This document shows, piece by piece, positions 25,487 through 34,666 of a stretch of DNA of 56,741 nucleotides. Every line of letters begins with the position of its first letter. Positions within the stretch are counted from its first letter, which is position 1. Position numbers and translations under genes: made by a program. Under the pieces are notes generated by a model. That model saw only the letters and a program-made list of their open reading frames with translations. It did not search any database and was not told where the DNA came from. Origin of the DNA: Bacteroidales bacterium UBA6192 (lineage in GTDB: Bacteria; Bacteroidota; Bacteroidia; Bacteroidales; F082); contig DITE01000025.1 of the NCBI GenBank assembly GCA_002422725.1, positions 4,208-60,948 of the forward strand. Reading direction: 5' to 3'.

Positions 25487-26692
25487 ATGCCGAAATATGC
25501 CTTATGGATGATGCTTTTGTGTGCTTCAGCAGGCAAGTTGCTGTCAGCACAGCATGAGTTCATTGATACCACCCGTTACACCGGTAGTAACGCCATTGCT
25601 GCAATTGTACAAAAGATTGTCCCCGTGGGCACAGTGGATACCTTGAAGCATGGGTATGCTTGTTTTTATCACCTGAACGGTAAGCTTCGCCAGGAAGGTT
25701 GGTATGCGTTTAATAAACAGGACAGCTTGTGGATTTCCTACAGTTTGTTGGGAAATGTATTACGTAAGGTTAACTTTCGTAATGGGCAACGCCAGGGGGC
25801 ATTTGAGACTTTTTTTGAAAATGGGCGCACCAGGTCCGTTGGCGAATATTTAAATGATTCATTAACAGGTGTAATGAAGCTTTTCTATGCTGATGGCATA
25901 CTGCAGGAACAAAGGCATTATTCGGGCAATAAGCTGAATGGTTTGGTTAGCGGATACAGTGCTAAAGGCCATATCAGCTACCGGTTCAATTTCAGGGATA
26001 GTATTCAGGATGGCCTTTATGAACGGTACTATGTTTCAGGTAGCATCCGCGAAAGGGGTTTTATGCGCGACAAGTATTTTTATGATGATTATCAATCCTT
26101 TTACGAAACAGGTGCTGTTCAATCTGCCTATCATTACAAGGGCTACAAAATTCAAGGGCCCTATCAGGTTTTCTATGAGGACGGTTCTTCAATGATTGTG
26201 TGTGAATATGTTCATGGCCTTATTGAAGGGGAATACACCAAATTTCATAAAAATGGAAGCATAGAGGAAACTGGCCGATATAGAAATGGTATTCCGGTTG
26301 GCAGATGGGTTTATTATTTCAGCAATGGCATGGTATATATGGAGGGAATTTACCGGAATAACCGCCCCGAAGGTATATGGAAAGTGTATTACTCTAATGG
26401 GCAGGTCAAACAAGAAGGTAAATACCAGGATGGAATTTCAACAGGTCCCTGGAAGTTTTATTATGATGACGGTCAGTTAAAGGTCAAGGGAAACTATTCA
26501 AAAAACAAACAGCACCAGCATTGGGTACATTATTATCCAAACGGGCAAATTCAGTTTGACCTTCACTTCAACGAAGGCAGGATGGATGGCATTCAGACTG
26601 CCTTTGATGAAGCAGGAAAAATTATTGAGCAGTCAGAATACGTGGATAACCAGATGGTCAGGCAAATTCGTGGGAACAGAATTATTGAGTAA
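25487..26692 (+). CDS. Secreted MORN_2-repeat protein
   Basis: 401 residues with a signal peptide (about 1-22). Roughly a dozen tandem MORN_2-type repeats follow, with the pattern Y..NG.l..eG.y..g...G.W..Y (for example YYSNGQVKQEGKYQDG and YYDDGQLKVKGNYSK). They form a long beta meander, as in the YwqK family, with no known active site. Since it is exported and placed between the chaperone-like and first pilin-like gene, it may be a structural or scaffold part of the surface assembly. It starts 8 bases after the previous stop and ends 10 bases before the next gene. Confidence 0.75.
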   Translation: MPKYALWMMLLCASAGKLLSAQHEFIDTTRYTGSNAIAAIVQKIVPVGTVDTLKHGYACFYHLNGKLRQEGWYAFNKQDSLWISYSLLGNVLRKVNFRNGQRQGAFETFFENGRTRSVGEYLNDSLTGVMKLFYADGILQEQRHYSGNKLNGLVSGYSAKGHISYRFNFRDSIQDGLYERYYVSGSIRERGFMRDKYFYDDYQSFYETGAVQSAYHYKGYKIQGPYQVFYEDGSSMIVCEYVHGLIEGEYTKFHKNGSIEETGRYRNGIPVGRWVYYFSNGMVYMEGIYRNNRPEGIWKVYYSNGQVKQEGKYQDGISTGPWKFYYDDGQLKVKGNYSKNKQHQHWVHYYPNGQIQFDLHFNEGRMDGIQTAFDEAGKIIEQSEYVDNQMVRQIRGNRIIE

Positions 26693-26702
26693 AAACAAAA
26701 CC

Positions 26703-27275
26703 ATGAAAATGTTTAAGATTGTTGTTTTAAGCTTGCTAGTGACAAGTTTTCTCCTCCTGAGGGCACAGGATGTGCCTCCACCTAACCCTTCGCTGAATAT
26801 TAACATCGTCTCGGGGCAAGGAATTGTTTTTCATTTTAATGAAATCTCACATTACACGGACGGTATTATGGATGCAGGCCAGTCAACATTTATTCGGGTT
26901 GGTTCGGTATCGGACTGGAAACTGCAGTTTCATGCTGAAGATAATACCTTCTATGGTGAAATCAACCCCATGAACCAGATGGAGTTAAACAATGTGGGAC
27001 TGACAGTTATTTCAACAGGTACCAATCTTGATGATGGCTCCAATATTTTAAATTATGCCAAACTAGTGCCTCTTGCCCTGCAACAGGAAGAAATAACAGT
27101 GTTGAATAAAGGCACCGGAAGCAATCGGGGATGGGGTATCGAAAATTCGTTCATTTTAAATTGGGAGATGGGGACCAAACGAGGCAATATGAATAACCAA
27201 AGCCTTCTTGAGCAGATGATTCCACCTGATAGTTACACAGTAAGTATAATTCTTACCCTTTCGATTTATCCCTGA
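26703..27275 (+). CDS. Pilin-like beta-sandwich protein 1
   Basis: 190 residues from the ATG at 26703, where the signal peptide begins; the longer in-frame start at 26556 overlaps the MORN gene and was rejected. The mature protein shares with the genes at 30044 and 30762 the pattern S.W.L...A.D..F, a central G..V...G.N segment, and a C-terminal N.F.L.WEMGT...MN (here NSFILNWEMGTKRGNMNNQS), ending in a hydrophobic strand. This resembles DUF4402/WxL-type surface or fimbrial subunits. It is probably a minor subunit or adaptor. It is transcribed with the chaperone-like gene. Confidence 0.65.
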   Translation: MKMFKIVVLSLLVTSFLLLRAQDVPPPNPSLNINIVSGQGIVFHFNEISHYTDGIMDAGQSTFIRVGSVSDWKLQFHAEDNTFYGEINPMNQMELNNVGLTVISTGTNLDDGSNILNYAKLVPLALQQEEITVLNKGTGSNRGWGIENSFILNWEMGTKRGNMNNQSLLEQMIPPDSYTVSIILTLSIYP

Positions 27276-27295
27276 TAAACTGTAAACATACTCCT

Positions 27296-29170
27296 ATGGA
27301 GAAGCCGAAAAAAATATTGGTTATCGACGACCTCCCAGACAACCTAACGTATTTAAAAATTGTACTGGAGAAGAATATTCCCAATTGCCAGATATTTCTT
27401 ACCGCATCCAGTTTACAAGGTTTTGAATTGGCAAAGCAGGAGTTACCCGATACCATTTTGCTTGACGTGAACTTACCTGAGATGAGTGGGATTGAATTAT
27501 GTAAATTATTGAAAAAGAATCAGTTCACTGAATCGATCCCCGTCTTAATGGTGTCAGCGGCAGGCAATGATCCAAAAATCAGGATTGATGGTTTGGTGTC
27601 GGGAGCTGACGCCTTTATATCGCGACCATTCGTCAAGGAGGAGTTTATTGCACTGGTAAATACCATGCTCCGCAATAAGGAAGCTGACGATACCTTAAAA
27701 AGACATAATGCCAATCTCGAAAATCAGATCAAGCTGCAACTGTACGAGTCGGTGCAACACGAGAAACGCCTGATTCAGATATCCGATTTTGTGCTGGAGT
27801 TCTTCTGGGAGGTGGATGACAAACTTTTGTTTACTTATTTGAGCCCTACTGTAAAAAGCATATTGGGTTATACGACTGATGAAGTGATGTGGAAATTCCA
27901 TTTATTGGACTTTGCAGCACAGGGGACAATGGGTGAAGAAATTCCGGGGATATTGAGATTTATTGAACGCAGAGAACCTGTCAACAGACAAAAAGTGCTG
28001 TGCGAGAACAAATCCGGGACGCGCATATGGCTGGTGATGAGCGGGTTTCCCTTTTATAACGAAGATGATGTCTTCGCAGGATATCGTGGTGTTTTCCAAA
28101 ACATTACACAACGTATGCGCGAAGAGGAGAAGCATTCGTTGGTTATTAACACATCCATTGATGGATTTGTCATGACAGATGCAAATAATAGTATTCTGGA
28201 GGTAAACAAAGCTTTTTGCCATTTAACAGGTTACGAAGAAAATGAATTGCTTGGCAAAAAGGTTATGGAGGCTGAAATTGCTGCCGGGGTTCCCAACCAC
28301 GAATTATTGATTGCCGAGTCAATTGATAGCGCACACTTACGCTTTGAAACAAAATTGATTAGAAAGAATAAGCAACAAATTGATGTTGAGGTTAGTATTA
28401 ACCAATCATTGATTGTTGGGCATCAGAAATTCATTTTTGTCAGGGATATTTCTGAAAAAAAGAGAATTGAAGAACAAGAGGCTAAAAATCTTAAACAGAG
28501 CATTATATATCAGCGTAAACTGAAGAATTTGCATTCTAAACTGTTGGCTGTTGAGGAAAAAGAACGCAAGGAAATGGCTGCCTTTTTGCACGATGGTATT
28601 GGTCAGAACCTAGCCATTGCCTATCTGAAATTATCCTATGTAACAAACCATCAGATTGATAGTAAAACAGGACGGTTGATATCAGAATCAATGGGTTTAA
28701 TTGATCAGGCCATTAAGGAAAGCAGAATGCTCACCTATGATTTGAGCCCGCCCATACTTCACGAGTTGGGCATTGTGGCAACATTAAAATGGAAACTCGA
28801 AAAAATTGAAAACGAATTTAATATCAAAACAAAGCTTGTTAGTCAGGCGAATTACCTGACCTTGAGCAATGAAACAGAATCATTGCTTTACCGCATTTTT
28901 TCCGAACTATTCAACAACATAATCAAGCATGCGGCTGCCAGCGAAATCAAAGTGGTTATCAGACAGAATCACAAGATGTTGAATATTGAAGTAAAGGACA
29001 ATGGAAAGGGGTTTGATGCAAATGGGATGGGTTCACGGACGGTTGGATTTGGCCTTTTCAATATACGCGAAAGGCTTGAATCAATTCAAGGTGCCATGCG
29101 GATTGACTCTGAACAGAACAAAGGCACCGTAGTTTATTTACAAATACCTGACGATCATGAAGAAAATTAG
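27296..29170 (+). CDS. Hybrid REC-PAS-PAS NarL-type histidine kinase
   Basis: 624 residues, no membrane segments. An N-terminal receiver (about 5-125) has Asp11/Asp12 and the phosphoacceptor Asp57 (LLDVNLP), but the conserved Lys before PF is Arg (SRPF), which may alter its switching. Two PAS domains follow (about 155-275 and 285-400), then HisKA_3 with FLHDGIGQN and a HATPase with the N-box (ELFNNIIKHA) and GFGLFNIRERL. The 14-base overlap with the LuxR-type regulator gene makes the pair one unit. It lies 20 bases after pilin-like gene 1 and probably senses an intracellular cue for the fibre locus. Confidence 0.88.
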   Translation: MEKPKKILVIDDLPDNLTYLKIVLEKNIPNCQIFLTASSLQGFELAKQELPDTILLDVNLPEMSGIELCKLLKKNQFTESIPVLMVSAAGNDPKIRIDGLVSGADAFISRPFVKEEFIALVNTMLRNKEADDTLKRHNANLENQIKLQLYESVQHEKRLIQISDFVLEFFWEVDDKLLFTYLSPTVKSILGYTTDEVMWKFHLLDFAAQGTMGEEIPGILRFIERREPVNRQKVLCENKSGTRIWLVMSGFPFYNEDDVFAGYRGVFQNITQRMREEEKHSLVINTSIDGFVMTDANNSILEVNKAFCHLTGYEENELLGKKVMEAEIAAGVPNHELLIAESIDSAHLRFETKLIRKNKQQIDVEVSINQSLIVGHQKFIFVRDISEKKRIEEQEAKNLKQSIIYQRKLKNLHSKLLAVEEKERKEMAAFLHDGIGQNLAIAYLKLSYVTNHQIDSKTGRLISESMGLIDQAIKESRMLTYDLSPPILHELGIVATLKWKLEKIENEFNIKTKLVSQANYLTLSNETESLLYRIFSELFNNIIKHAAASEIKVVIRQNHKMLNIEVKDNGKGFDANGMGSRTVGFGLFNIRERLESIQGAMRIDSEQNKGTVVYLQIPDDHEEN

Positions 29171-29810
29171 AATCCTGATTGTTGATGACCATCAGTTGTT
29201 TCGCGAGGGACTGGCAAACCTTTTAAGCGAATCGGAAATGATTGACATCATTGGACAAGGTGAAAATGGAAAAGTCGCTGTTGAGATGGCCGAAAAGCTT
29301 TCGCCTGACATCATTATTATGGATATTGGCATGCCAATCATCAACGGTATCGAAGCTACCAAAATCATTAAATCCAGCATGCCCGAAATAAAAGTGATAG
29401 CTCTGTCGATGCATTCAGAAAAAACCTATGTCAGAGAGATGCTGGAAGCTGGCGCATCGGGTTATTTTCTGAAAAACTGCACCTATCAACATTTTATTGA
29501 AGGCATACAGCGCGTTGATGAAGGCAAAATGTACTTAAGCGAAACAATTACCGAAATCCTCGTTCATGACTATTTAGGAAAAGCAAAGGATGAACCACCT
29601 CATAAACTCAATCAGCTTTCACCCCGTGAAAACGAAGTTCTGACATTGTTCGCCTCTGGAAAAACAACGAAAGAAATCGCCAGCATTTTGTTCGTGAGCA
29701 TCAAGACAATAGGTACACACAAGCAAAATATCCTTGAAAAGCTTGAATTGAAGACTACGGCTGATCTGGTAAGGTATGCCATCAAGAACAAGCTGATTAA
29801 TATAGACTGA
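29157..29810 (+). CDS. NarL/FixJ-type response regulator
   Basis: 217 residues. The receiver domain has Asp10/Asp11, phosphoacceptor Asp56 (IIIMDIGMP) and the conserved Lys in YFLKNC; the C-terminal LuxR-type helix-turn-helix spans about 150-205 with LSPRENEVLTLFASGKTTKEI. It partners the kinase at 27296, with which it overlaps by 14 bases. Its target is probably the pilin-like/usher-like genes just downstream and the locus promoter. Palindromic TTCTCA/TGAGAA and TCAGTA/TACTGA at about 29905-29930, before gene 30044, are candidate binding sites. Confidence 0.9.
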   Translation: MKKIRILIVDDHQLFREGLANLLSESEMIDIIGQGENGKVAVEMAEKLSPDIIIMDIGMPIINGIEATKIIKSSMPEIKVIALSMHSEKTYVREMLEAGASGYFLKNCTYQHFIEGIQRVDEGKMYLSETITEILVHDYLGKAKDEPPHKLNQLSPRENEVLTLFASGKTTKEIASILFVSIKTIGTHKQNILEKLELKTTADLVRYAIKNKLINID

Positions 29811-30043
29811 AAGCAATATTGTGCTGTATTAGGATAGAGCATATCCATCTAGATTGAACCATGATTAGAAGACGGTCTAAGGTTTTTTGAAGTTTCAGCC
29901 TGCCGTTTCTCAGTATTTTACTGATTGAGAATCAGCAAACCCTCCCGTGAATTTCAGCTTTGAACTGAGGTCTGCCCTGCTGAAGGTTGTGTAATATTGT
30001 TTCGTTATTTAAAAGTATTTGAAACAAGTAAAAATCAAAAATT
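29811..30043. promoter_or_regulatory. Leader of pilin-like gene 2 with nested inverted repeats
   Basis: Contains TCAGTA-TTT-TACTGA (29910-29924) inside a larger TTCTCA/TGAGAA pair and a CTGAT/ATCAG pair. It could be a response-regulator site or mRNA hairpin. A separate start of transcription for the major subunit-like gene is expected here, but no perfect -33/-7 pair was found. Confidence 0.35.
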
Positions 30044-30649
30044 ATGAAAAAGTTAACAATTATCAGCGCATTCCTTTTTTTATTGTTCTCAGTTGACCTG
30101 ATTGCTCAGGAAACAGACACAGACGTGGTAGAATTCACCGCTATTCTTTCATCCGTATTGAACCTGACTGTTACTGATGGAGAGAGTCAGACGGTTACAT
30201 TCGATACCCCTGACAAATACAATTTTGGAGTTGACACGGATGGTATTGGAAATACAACCATTACAATTGAGTCCACTTCAGACTGGGATTTAAAAATTAA
30301 TGCGGCAGATTTTTCCGATGGTGGAGGCAACACCATCCCAATCGACAACCTGGGTGTATATTGCACTTCCGAAGGGTTGAACCAGATTGGTGCCGAGGTT
30401 AGTTGTGCCAACACAACACCGGCATCTGCCATGGGGCTAACTGTGGCCGATCAGGTTCTGCTCGATGTAGGTACAGGTGAATCAAACAGTGGCGATGCTG
30501 CACTTAATGCCTTTACCCTGTATTGGGAAATGGGCACCATGAACGGTACCATGAACGACCGGTCAATTTTTGCCCAACTTTCCGATGGAACGATAGGCTC
30601 ACTTGGAACCTACACTACAACCGTAAATCTTACATTAACAGCTAAATAA
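30044..30649 (+). CDS. Pilin-like beta-sandwich protein 2 (probable major subunit)
   Basis: 201 residues with a signal peptide (about 1-22, ending IAQ). The mature protein shows NFGVDTDG, STSDWDLKINAADF and, near the C-terminus, LYWEMGTMNGTMNDRSIFAQ, closely parallel to the other two pilin-like genes, and ends with alternating hydrophobic strand NLTLTAK. It is acidic and rich in Thr/Ser/Gly, like surface fimbrial subunits. Its own transcription unit, ended by a strong terminator before the usher-like gene, fits the high output of a major subunit. Identification as pilin is inference. Confidence 0.65.
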   Translation: MKKLTIISAFLFLLFSVDLIAQETDTDVVEFTAILSSVLNLTVTDGESQTVTFDTPDKYNFGVDTDGIGNTTITIESTSDWDLKINAADFSDGGGNTIPIDNLGVYCTSEGLNQIGAEVSCANTTPASAMGLTVADQVLLDVGTGESNSGDAALNAFTLYWEMGTMNGTMNDRSIFAQLSDGTIGSLGTYTTTVNLTLTAK

Positions 30650-30696
30650 TTATAACCCGTTAAAATAATTACCCTTTACCCCCTTTCAATAAAATG

Positions 30697-30737
30697 AAAA
30701 AAAAGGAAATATGGGATACCCGTATTTCCTTTTTTTT
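30697..30737 (+). terminator. Strong intrinsic terminator between pilin-like genes
   Basis: A long perfect stem: A-run plus GGAAATATGGG pairs with CCCGTATTTCC plus a T-run of eight, loop of 3. It is bidirectional in form. Partial readthrough would give a high ratio of the gene 30044 product over the downstream usher-like protein, as in chaperone-usher pilus operons. Confidence 0.9.
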
Positions 30738-30761
30738 ATCTAACAATTAGCAATATTTAAA

Positions 30762-31388
30762 ATGACTGTACGTAATCTCATATGTTTTTTTTTGGTAGTT
30801 ATTTGCTGCTTACCCTATTTTGAGGCTGCCGGCCAGGAAACCATTCTGGAAGTACAGTTCGAAACACGACTCGAATCCATACTTACCCTGAACATTGACC
30901 CCAATGCAAGGGTGGAGTTTGGTATTCAAGAGATTAATGAGAATCTGTATCAGATAACAAAAATGCCTGATGATGTGCATTTCAGTGTAGAGTCAACCGG
31001 CAACTGGACATTGAGCATTGCCGCTGCTGATAGCTATTTTACGGGTACAAACGATTCGACACAAAAAATCCCTGTGGATTTTATAGGATTTACGGTACAA
31101 AACCTTGGTACCAACTGGGACAACGGATTGTTTTCAAATATAGCCAATGTGTCGAAGGATACAACCCTTTCACTTTCAGAGGAAAGAATAACGATCCTGA
31201 CCAATGGTCGGGTAGGGAATATAGGTGGTACCGACAAGAACTCATTCCTTTTACGATGGAAATTTGTGCTTGAGGATGAGCCAGCGAAGATTACTCGGTT
31301 CACAGGAATGCGTTTAAAGGACGATTATTATACTGGTAATTTCTACATCATTCTGACCGAGGCTCAGGAACCGCCTAAATCTGATTGA
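30762..31388 (+). CDS. Pilin-like beta-sandwich protein 3
   Basis: 208 residues with a signal peptide (about 1-25, ending AAGQ). The fold signature matches genes 26703 and 30044: STGNWTLSIAAADSYF, IGFTVQNLGTNWDNG and KNSFLLRWKF. The tail (TGMRLKDDYYTGNFY, then ILTEAQEPPKSD) is longer than in the others and hydrophilic at its end, so it may be a terminating or anchoring subunit. Its stop overlaps or abuts the usher-like gene (31385 or 31400), so the two are made together. Confidence 0.65.
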   Translation: MTVRNLICFFLVVICCLPYFEAAGQETILEVQFETRLESILTLNIDPNARVEFGIQEINENLYQITKMPDDVHFSVESTGNWTLSIAAADSYFTGTNDSTQKIPVDFIGFTVQNLGTNWDNGLFSNIANVSKDTTLSLSEERITILTNGRVGNIGGTDKNSFLLRWKFVLEDEPAKITRFTGMRLKDDYYTGNFYIILTEAQEPPKSD

Positions 31389-31399
31389 AAAATCATGCA

Positions 31400-34300
31400 A
31401 TGTGGTATTCAGGATTTAAGTTTTTTTATATCAGCTCGTTATTGTATGGGTTGATTTCTTTTGTTATTCCATTAAATACCAATGGTCAGGGCACTGCCGA
31501 AAGTCATGTTATCGAAGCTGAGTTTGTTCACAAAACCATTTTACTGCAGCAAGGAAGCTTTGGTTTTAATATTGTTCGGATCCGTAACCTTTCTGACACA
31601 ACACTCAAGCTGTTTCCCGTATTTCACCTTCCGATAGACTGGCGACAGATCAGCAGCCATAACAGAGAAGTGATAATTAATCCCTACGATAGTGTTTCTG
31701 TGCCTGTTAGGTTCAATGTGCCTTCAGACGCACAGGGTGGTAAGGAAAGCCAAATCGCTTTCGAAGGGGTTGTTGAACAAAAGGCAATTGTCATCAACGC
31801 CTCGTTTACTGTTGAACTGGCTACCGTTCGAAATTGGGATATCAGCGTTCCCGACAGAAGAGTTATTGTGCTTCCGGGTAATAAGGGCAATAAGGTTCAC
31901 GTGAAACTGCATAATGAGGGCAATGTTGCCGAAACCATTAAGCTCAAAATAGTTCCAGACACTAAACTTCAGATTGTTCAGCCTTCCGGCCCGGGCTTGG
32001 TGACAACAATAGTGTTATCCCCAAAAGCGGATACCACTTTGTCTTTTGATGTTTTGTTCAGAGATGACAAATCCAATAGTCGCGTTTTCGACATTGGTAA
32101 ACTGCGGATTGAGGCTACAAATGGGATTACGGAAATCAGGCGTACGGCACTGGTCGAAAAGTACACTGATCATTACGCTCCATTTTTGATCGACCGTAAC
32201 TTATTGCATACCACAGAAATAGGATTCAGAACGTTTGCAAACAATAACGAATTCCTGCCCTTTATCAAGACAAGAGGAACGCATGTATTTGACAACGAGG
32301 ATACTTTCAAGTATAATTTCACTTATTTCGATTTACTGGAGCATGAAAATATAATTAGCAATAGCTATTACAGTTTCCTCTACACAAAAGAATCATTACA
32401 GCTTGGTTTAGGAGCCTTTAGTTCGTCTTTAGGAAGGAACCTATACAGCCGCAACAGCATCATGGTTTCGAATAAAATTAAGGTTGGTCCGGAAAGTGAA
32501 ATTGAAGGGTTTACGAGTTACGGATTTGTAGATCGGAAGGCAAGTGTGGCGCTTGGGTATGGATTTAACCTGGCTGAAGTGCCAATGAAAGTAACTGCCA
32601 GTTACAACAGGGATGATCAACGCAAGGTGAATACAACCTCCTTGGGCTATCAGGCAGACAAAATCGCAATAGGTAAAAAACACAATATCAGTCTGCGGTT
32701 GTACTCTTATCAGGAAGAGCATTATGAGAATAATCATTACTTGCTTCGTGGTCTGGCTTACGATGTCAATTATATTGGTCGTATCACGGATAAGTTTGAT
32801 GTGCAAGTGTTTAATAGCTATGGAACACCCAATATGCCCGGATCAAAAATGGGTTTGTTTGACCTCATGTTGAAATCTTCTTATTTCTGGGGCGAGAATA
32901 ACATAAATGCCTTCACCTTACTGGCATTTAATAAAGAGCGAAATTACTATACCTTTAATTATGAGGGTTTTAAGTCGCCAAATATTAATCTTAGGAATCA
33001 GTTTGCCTACCTGGCCTATAAAAATGCTAAAAGCCGCAACTTCAGGTTTGATGTGGGGCCAAGTTTCGAAATATATTCTGCTTCCAGACCACCAACAGGC
33101 AATGGGATGAGAGAAATATATGAGGTGGAAAAGTACAGACTCGAGTTTAAAGCCTTTGTAAAGCAAAACCTCAGTTTTCAAATCAAAGGCGGAAGAACTG
33201 TGATAAACCATCTCAGTCCGCAGCAGTTTAGGGACTCCGATTCGGATTTGCATATGAATGCTGAGTTGAAAATGAAGGGAGTCGGAATCAGGGTGAATTA
33301 TGATTATGGAGCCCTTTCGAACTATGGCCTATATCAGTTTGTAATTGACAATGTTTGGAATGGGCTAAGTGTGTCACCCTATTTAATGCTATCTTTTTGG
33401 GACGATCGTGTGCGTTTCAATATGTTTTCGAACCTGGTTTATCGTTTTGACCAAAATTATGGCCGTATTAGTGTAAATCCAAATCTTGAGTGTTATCTGG
33501 GAAGAAACTGGTATGCGGTTGCCAATGGAAATTACAATTATACCCGTCAGGAATATGCAACAAACCATTTTGGCCGATCCTACTATTATTTAGAGTTTGC
33601 ATTGAAGAAAAACTGGGGCAGGAGCAAGGACGAAAAATGGAAAAACGATTTGAAGGACCTCAGAATACAACTTTTCAAGGATGAAAATGGCAATGGTGTC
33701 AAAGAAAGGACAGAGAATGGTGTTTCAGATGTGAAAGTCAGGATCAGGCTCGTCAACTCAGATAAACAGCAGGATCCCAAATTGCTTCCTGTTGACATAA
33801 CATTGGTTACCAATAACGCAGGCCTTGTCCATTTCAGCAATATACCAAAAGGCTTCTATGAAATGGAGATAAGCCCGCTCGGGAGTATGATGGAGTATTT
33901 TTATATAGGCCAGCAGGTGCAACGTATTGAGGTGTTCCACGGCCAAATGGTTCAGGTGCCATTTCAAAAAGCAAATAAACTGGAAGGCTATATTTCTCTT
34001 GACAGGCAACGATTTATCAAGGATAGTGAATCAAACATCAGCCTAAATAACATCAAGGTTACTGCATACAATAACCTGGGAAACAGCTATTCGGCCTTTA
34101 CCGACTCAGAAGGACGGTTTAAAATATTTGTCCCGGGGACACATGTTTACTACTTGCGGATCAACAATATTTTTGGATCAGCATTCACAGTAATAGACAA
34201 CGACATCAGTGTTCAGACCCCTGTGAGTGATGGTCATCGAATTGTTTTCAAAGTGATTGAACACCAGCGGCGCATCAATTTCAAACGCGTATCAACGCCG

Positions 34301-34666
34301 GAACCTGACAGTGCCGAGTACAGGATACAGAGAATCAGGATGCTATCAGGCCATTTCGCACAGCCTGAATCGAAAGTGGCTGTTGAGGATGAAACAAAAG
34401 CTGATTTGCACCAACCCGAACAGAAAACAGCCATTGTGGAGATGTATTATGTTGTGCTCGCCGAGTCAAAACAGATGCGGGATGCCATGCGACATCGGGA
34501 AAAATACACCGGGCAAGGGATCAATACAGCTTTTGTTTATGACCAGATAAAAAAAGTATATTATGTATATAGTCAATCTTTTACAAGCCGGGAGGAAGCA
34601 CAAATCAGCTTAAGGGATCTGGAGAAGAAAGGGGTTAGGAATATGAAGATTGTTCGCTATCCTTAA
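31400..34666 (+). CDS. Usher-like outer-membrane protein with SPOR domain
   Basis: 1,088 residues from the ATG at 31400 (a TTG at 31385 would add five residues and overlap the previous stop). After the signal peptide come N-terminal Ig-like domains (about 30-250, with PYDSVSVPVRFNVPS), a large beta-barrel (about 265-750, many Tyr/Asn strand ends), a SdrD-B/CarbopepD-like part with DENGNGVKERTENG at ~760 and a second SDSEGRF-type unit, and a SPOR domain in the last ~80 residues (EMYYVVLAES, VYSQSFTSREEAQ). This matches an alternative chaperone-usher translocator; SPOR would tie it to peptidoglycan. It is the key gene of the fibre system. Confidence 0.65.
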   Translation: MWYSGFKFFYISSLLYGLISFVIPLNTNGQGTAESHVIEAEFVHKTILLQQGSFGFNIVRIRNLSDTTLKLFPVFHLPIDWRQISSHNREVIINPYDSVSVPVRFNVPSDAQGGKESQIAFEGVVEQKAIVINASFTVELATVRNWDISVPDRRVIVLPGNKGNKVHVKLHNEGNVAETIKLKIVPDTKLQIVQPSGPGLVTTIVLSPKADTTLSFDVLFRDDKSNSRVFDIGKLRIEATNGITEIRRTALVEKYTDHYAPFLIDRNLLHTTEIGFRTFANNNEFLPFIKTRGTHVFDNEDTFKYNFTYFDLLEHENIISNSYYSFLYTKESLQLGLGAFSSSLGRNLYSRNSIMVSNKIKVGPESEIEGFTSYGFVDRKASVALGYGFNLAEVPMKVTASYNRDDQRKVNTTSLGYQADKIAIGKKHNISLRLYSYQEEHYENNHYLLRGLAYDVNYIGRITDKFDVQVFNSYGTPNMPGSKMGLFDLMLKSSYFWGENNINAFTLLAFNKERNYYTFNYEGFKSPNINLRNQFAYLAYKNAKSRNFRFDVGPSFEIYSASRPPTGNGMREIYEVEKYRLEFKAFVKQNLSFQIKGGRTVINHLSPQQFRDSDSDLHMNAELKMKGVGIRVNYDYGALSNYGLYQFVIDNVWNGLSVSPYLMLSFWDDRVRFNMFSNLVYRFDQNYGRISVNPNLECYLGRNWYAVANGNYNYTRQEYATNHFGRSYYYLEFALKKNWGRSKDEKWKNDLKDLRIQLFKDENGNGVKERTENGVSDVKVRIRLVNSDKQQDPKLLPVDITLVTNNAGLVHFSNIPKGFYEMEISPLGSMMEYFYIGQQVQRIEVFHGQMVQVPFQKANKLEGYISLDRQRFIKDSESNISLNNIKVTAYNNLGNSYSAFTDSEGRFKIFVPGTHVYYLRINNIFGSAFTVIDNDISVQTPVSDGHRIVFKVIEHQRRINFKRVSTPEPDSAEYRIQRIRMLSGHFAQPESKVAVEDETKADLHQPEQKTAIVEMYYVVLAESKQMRDAMRHREKYTGQGINTAFVYDQIKKVYYVYSQSFTSREEAQISLRDLEKKGVRNMKIVRYP

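Noticed and set aside
26556..26702. Longer start for pilin-like gene 1
   Set aside because: It would overlap the MORN gene in another frame by 137 bases; the signal peptide begins at 26703.
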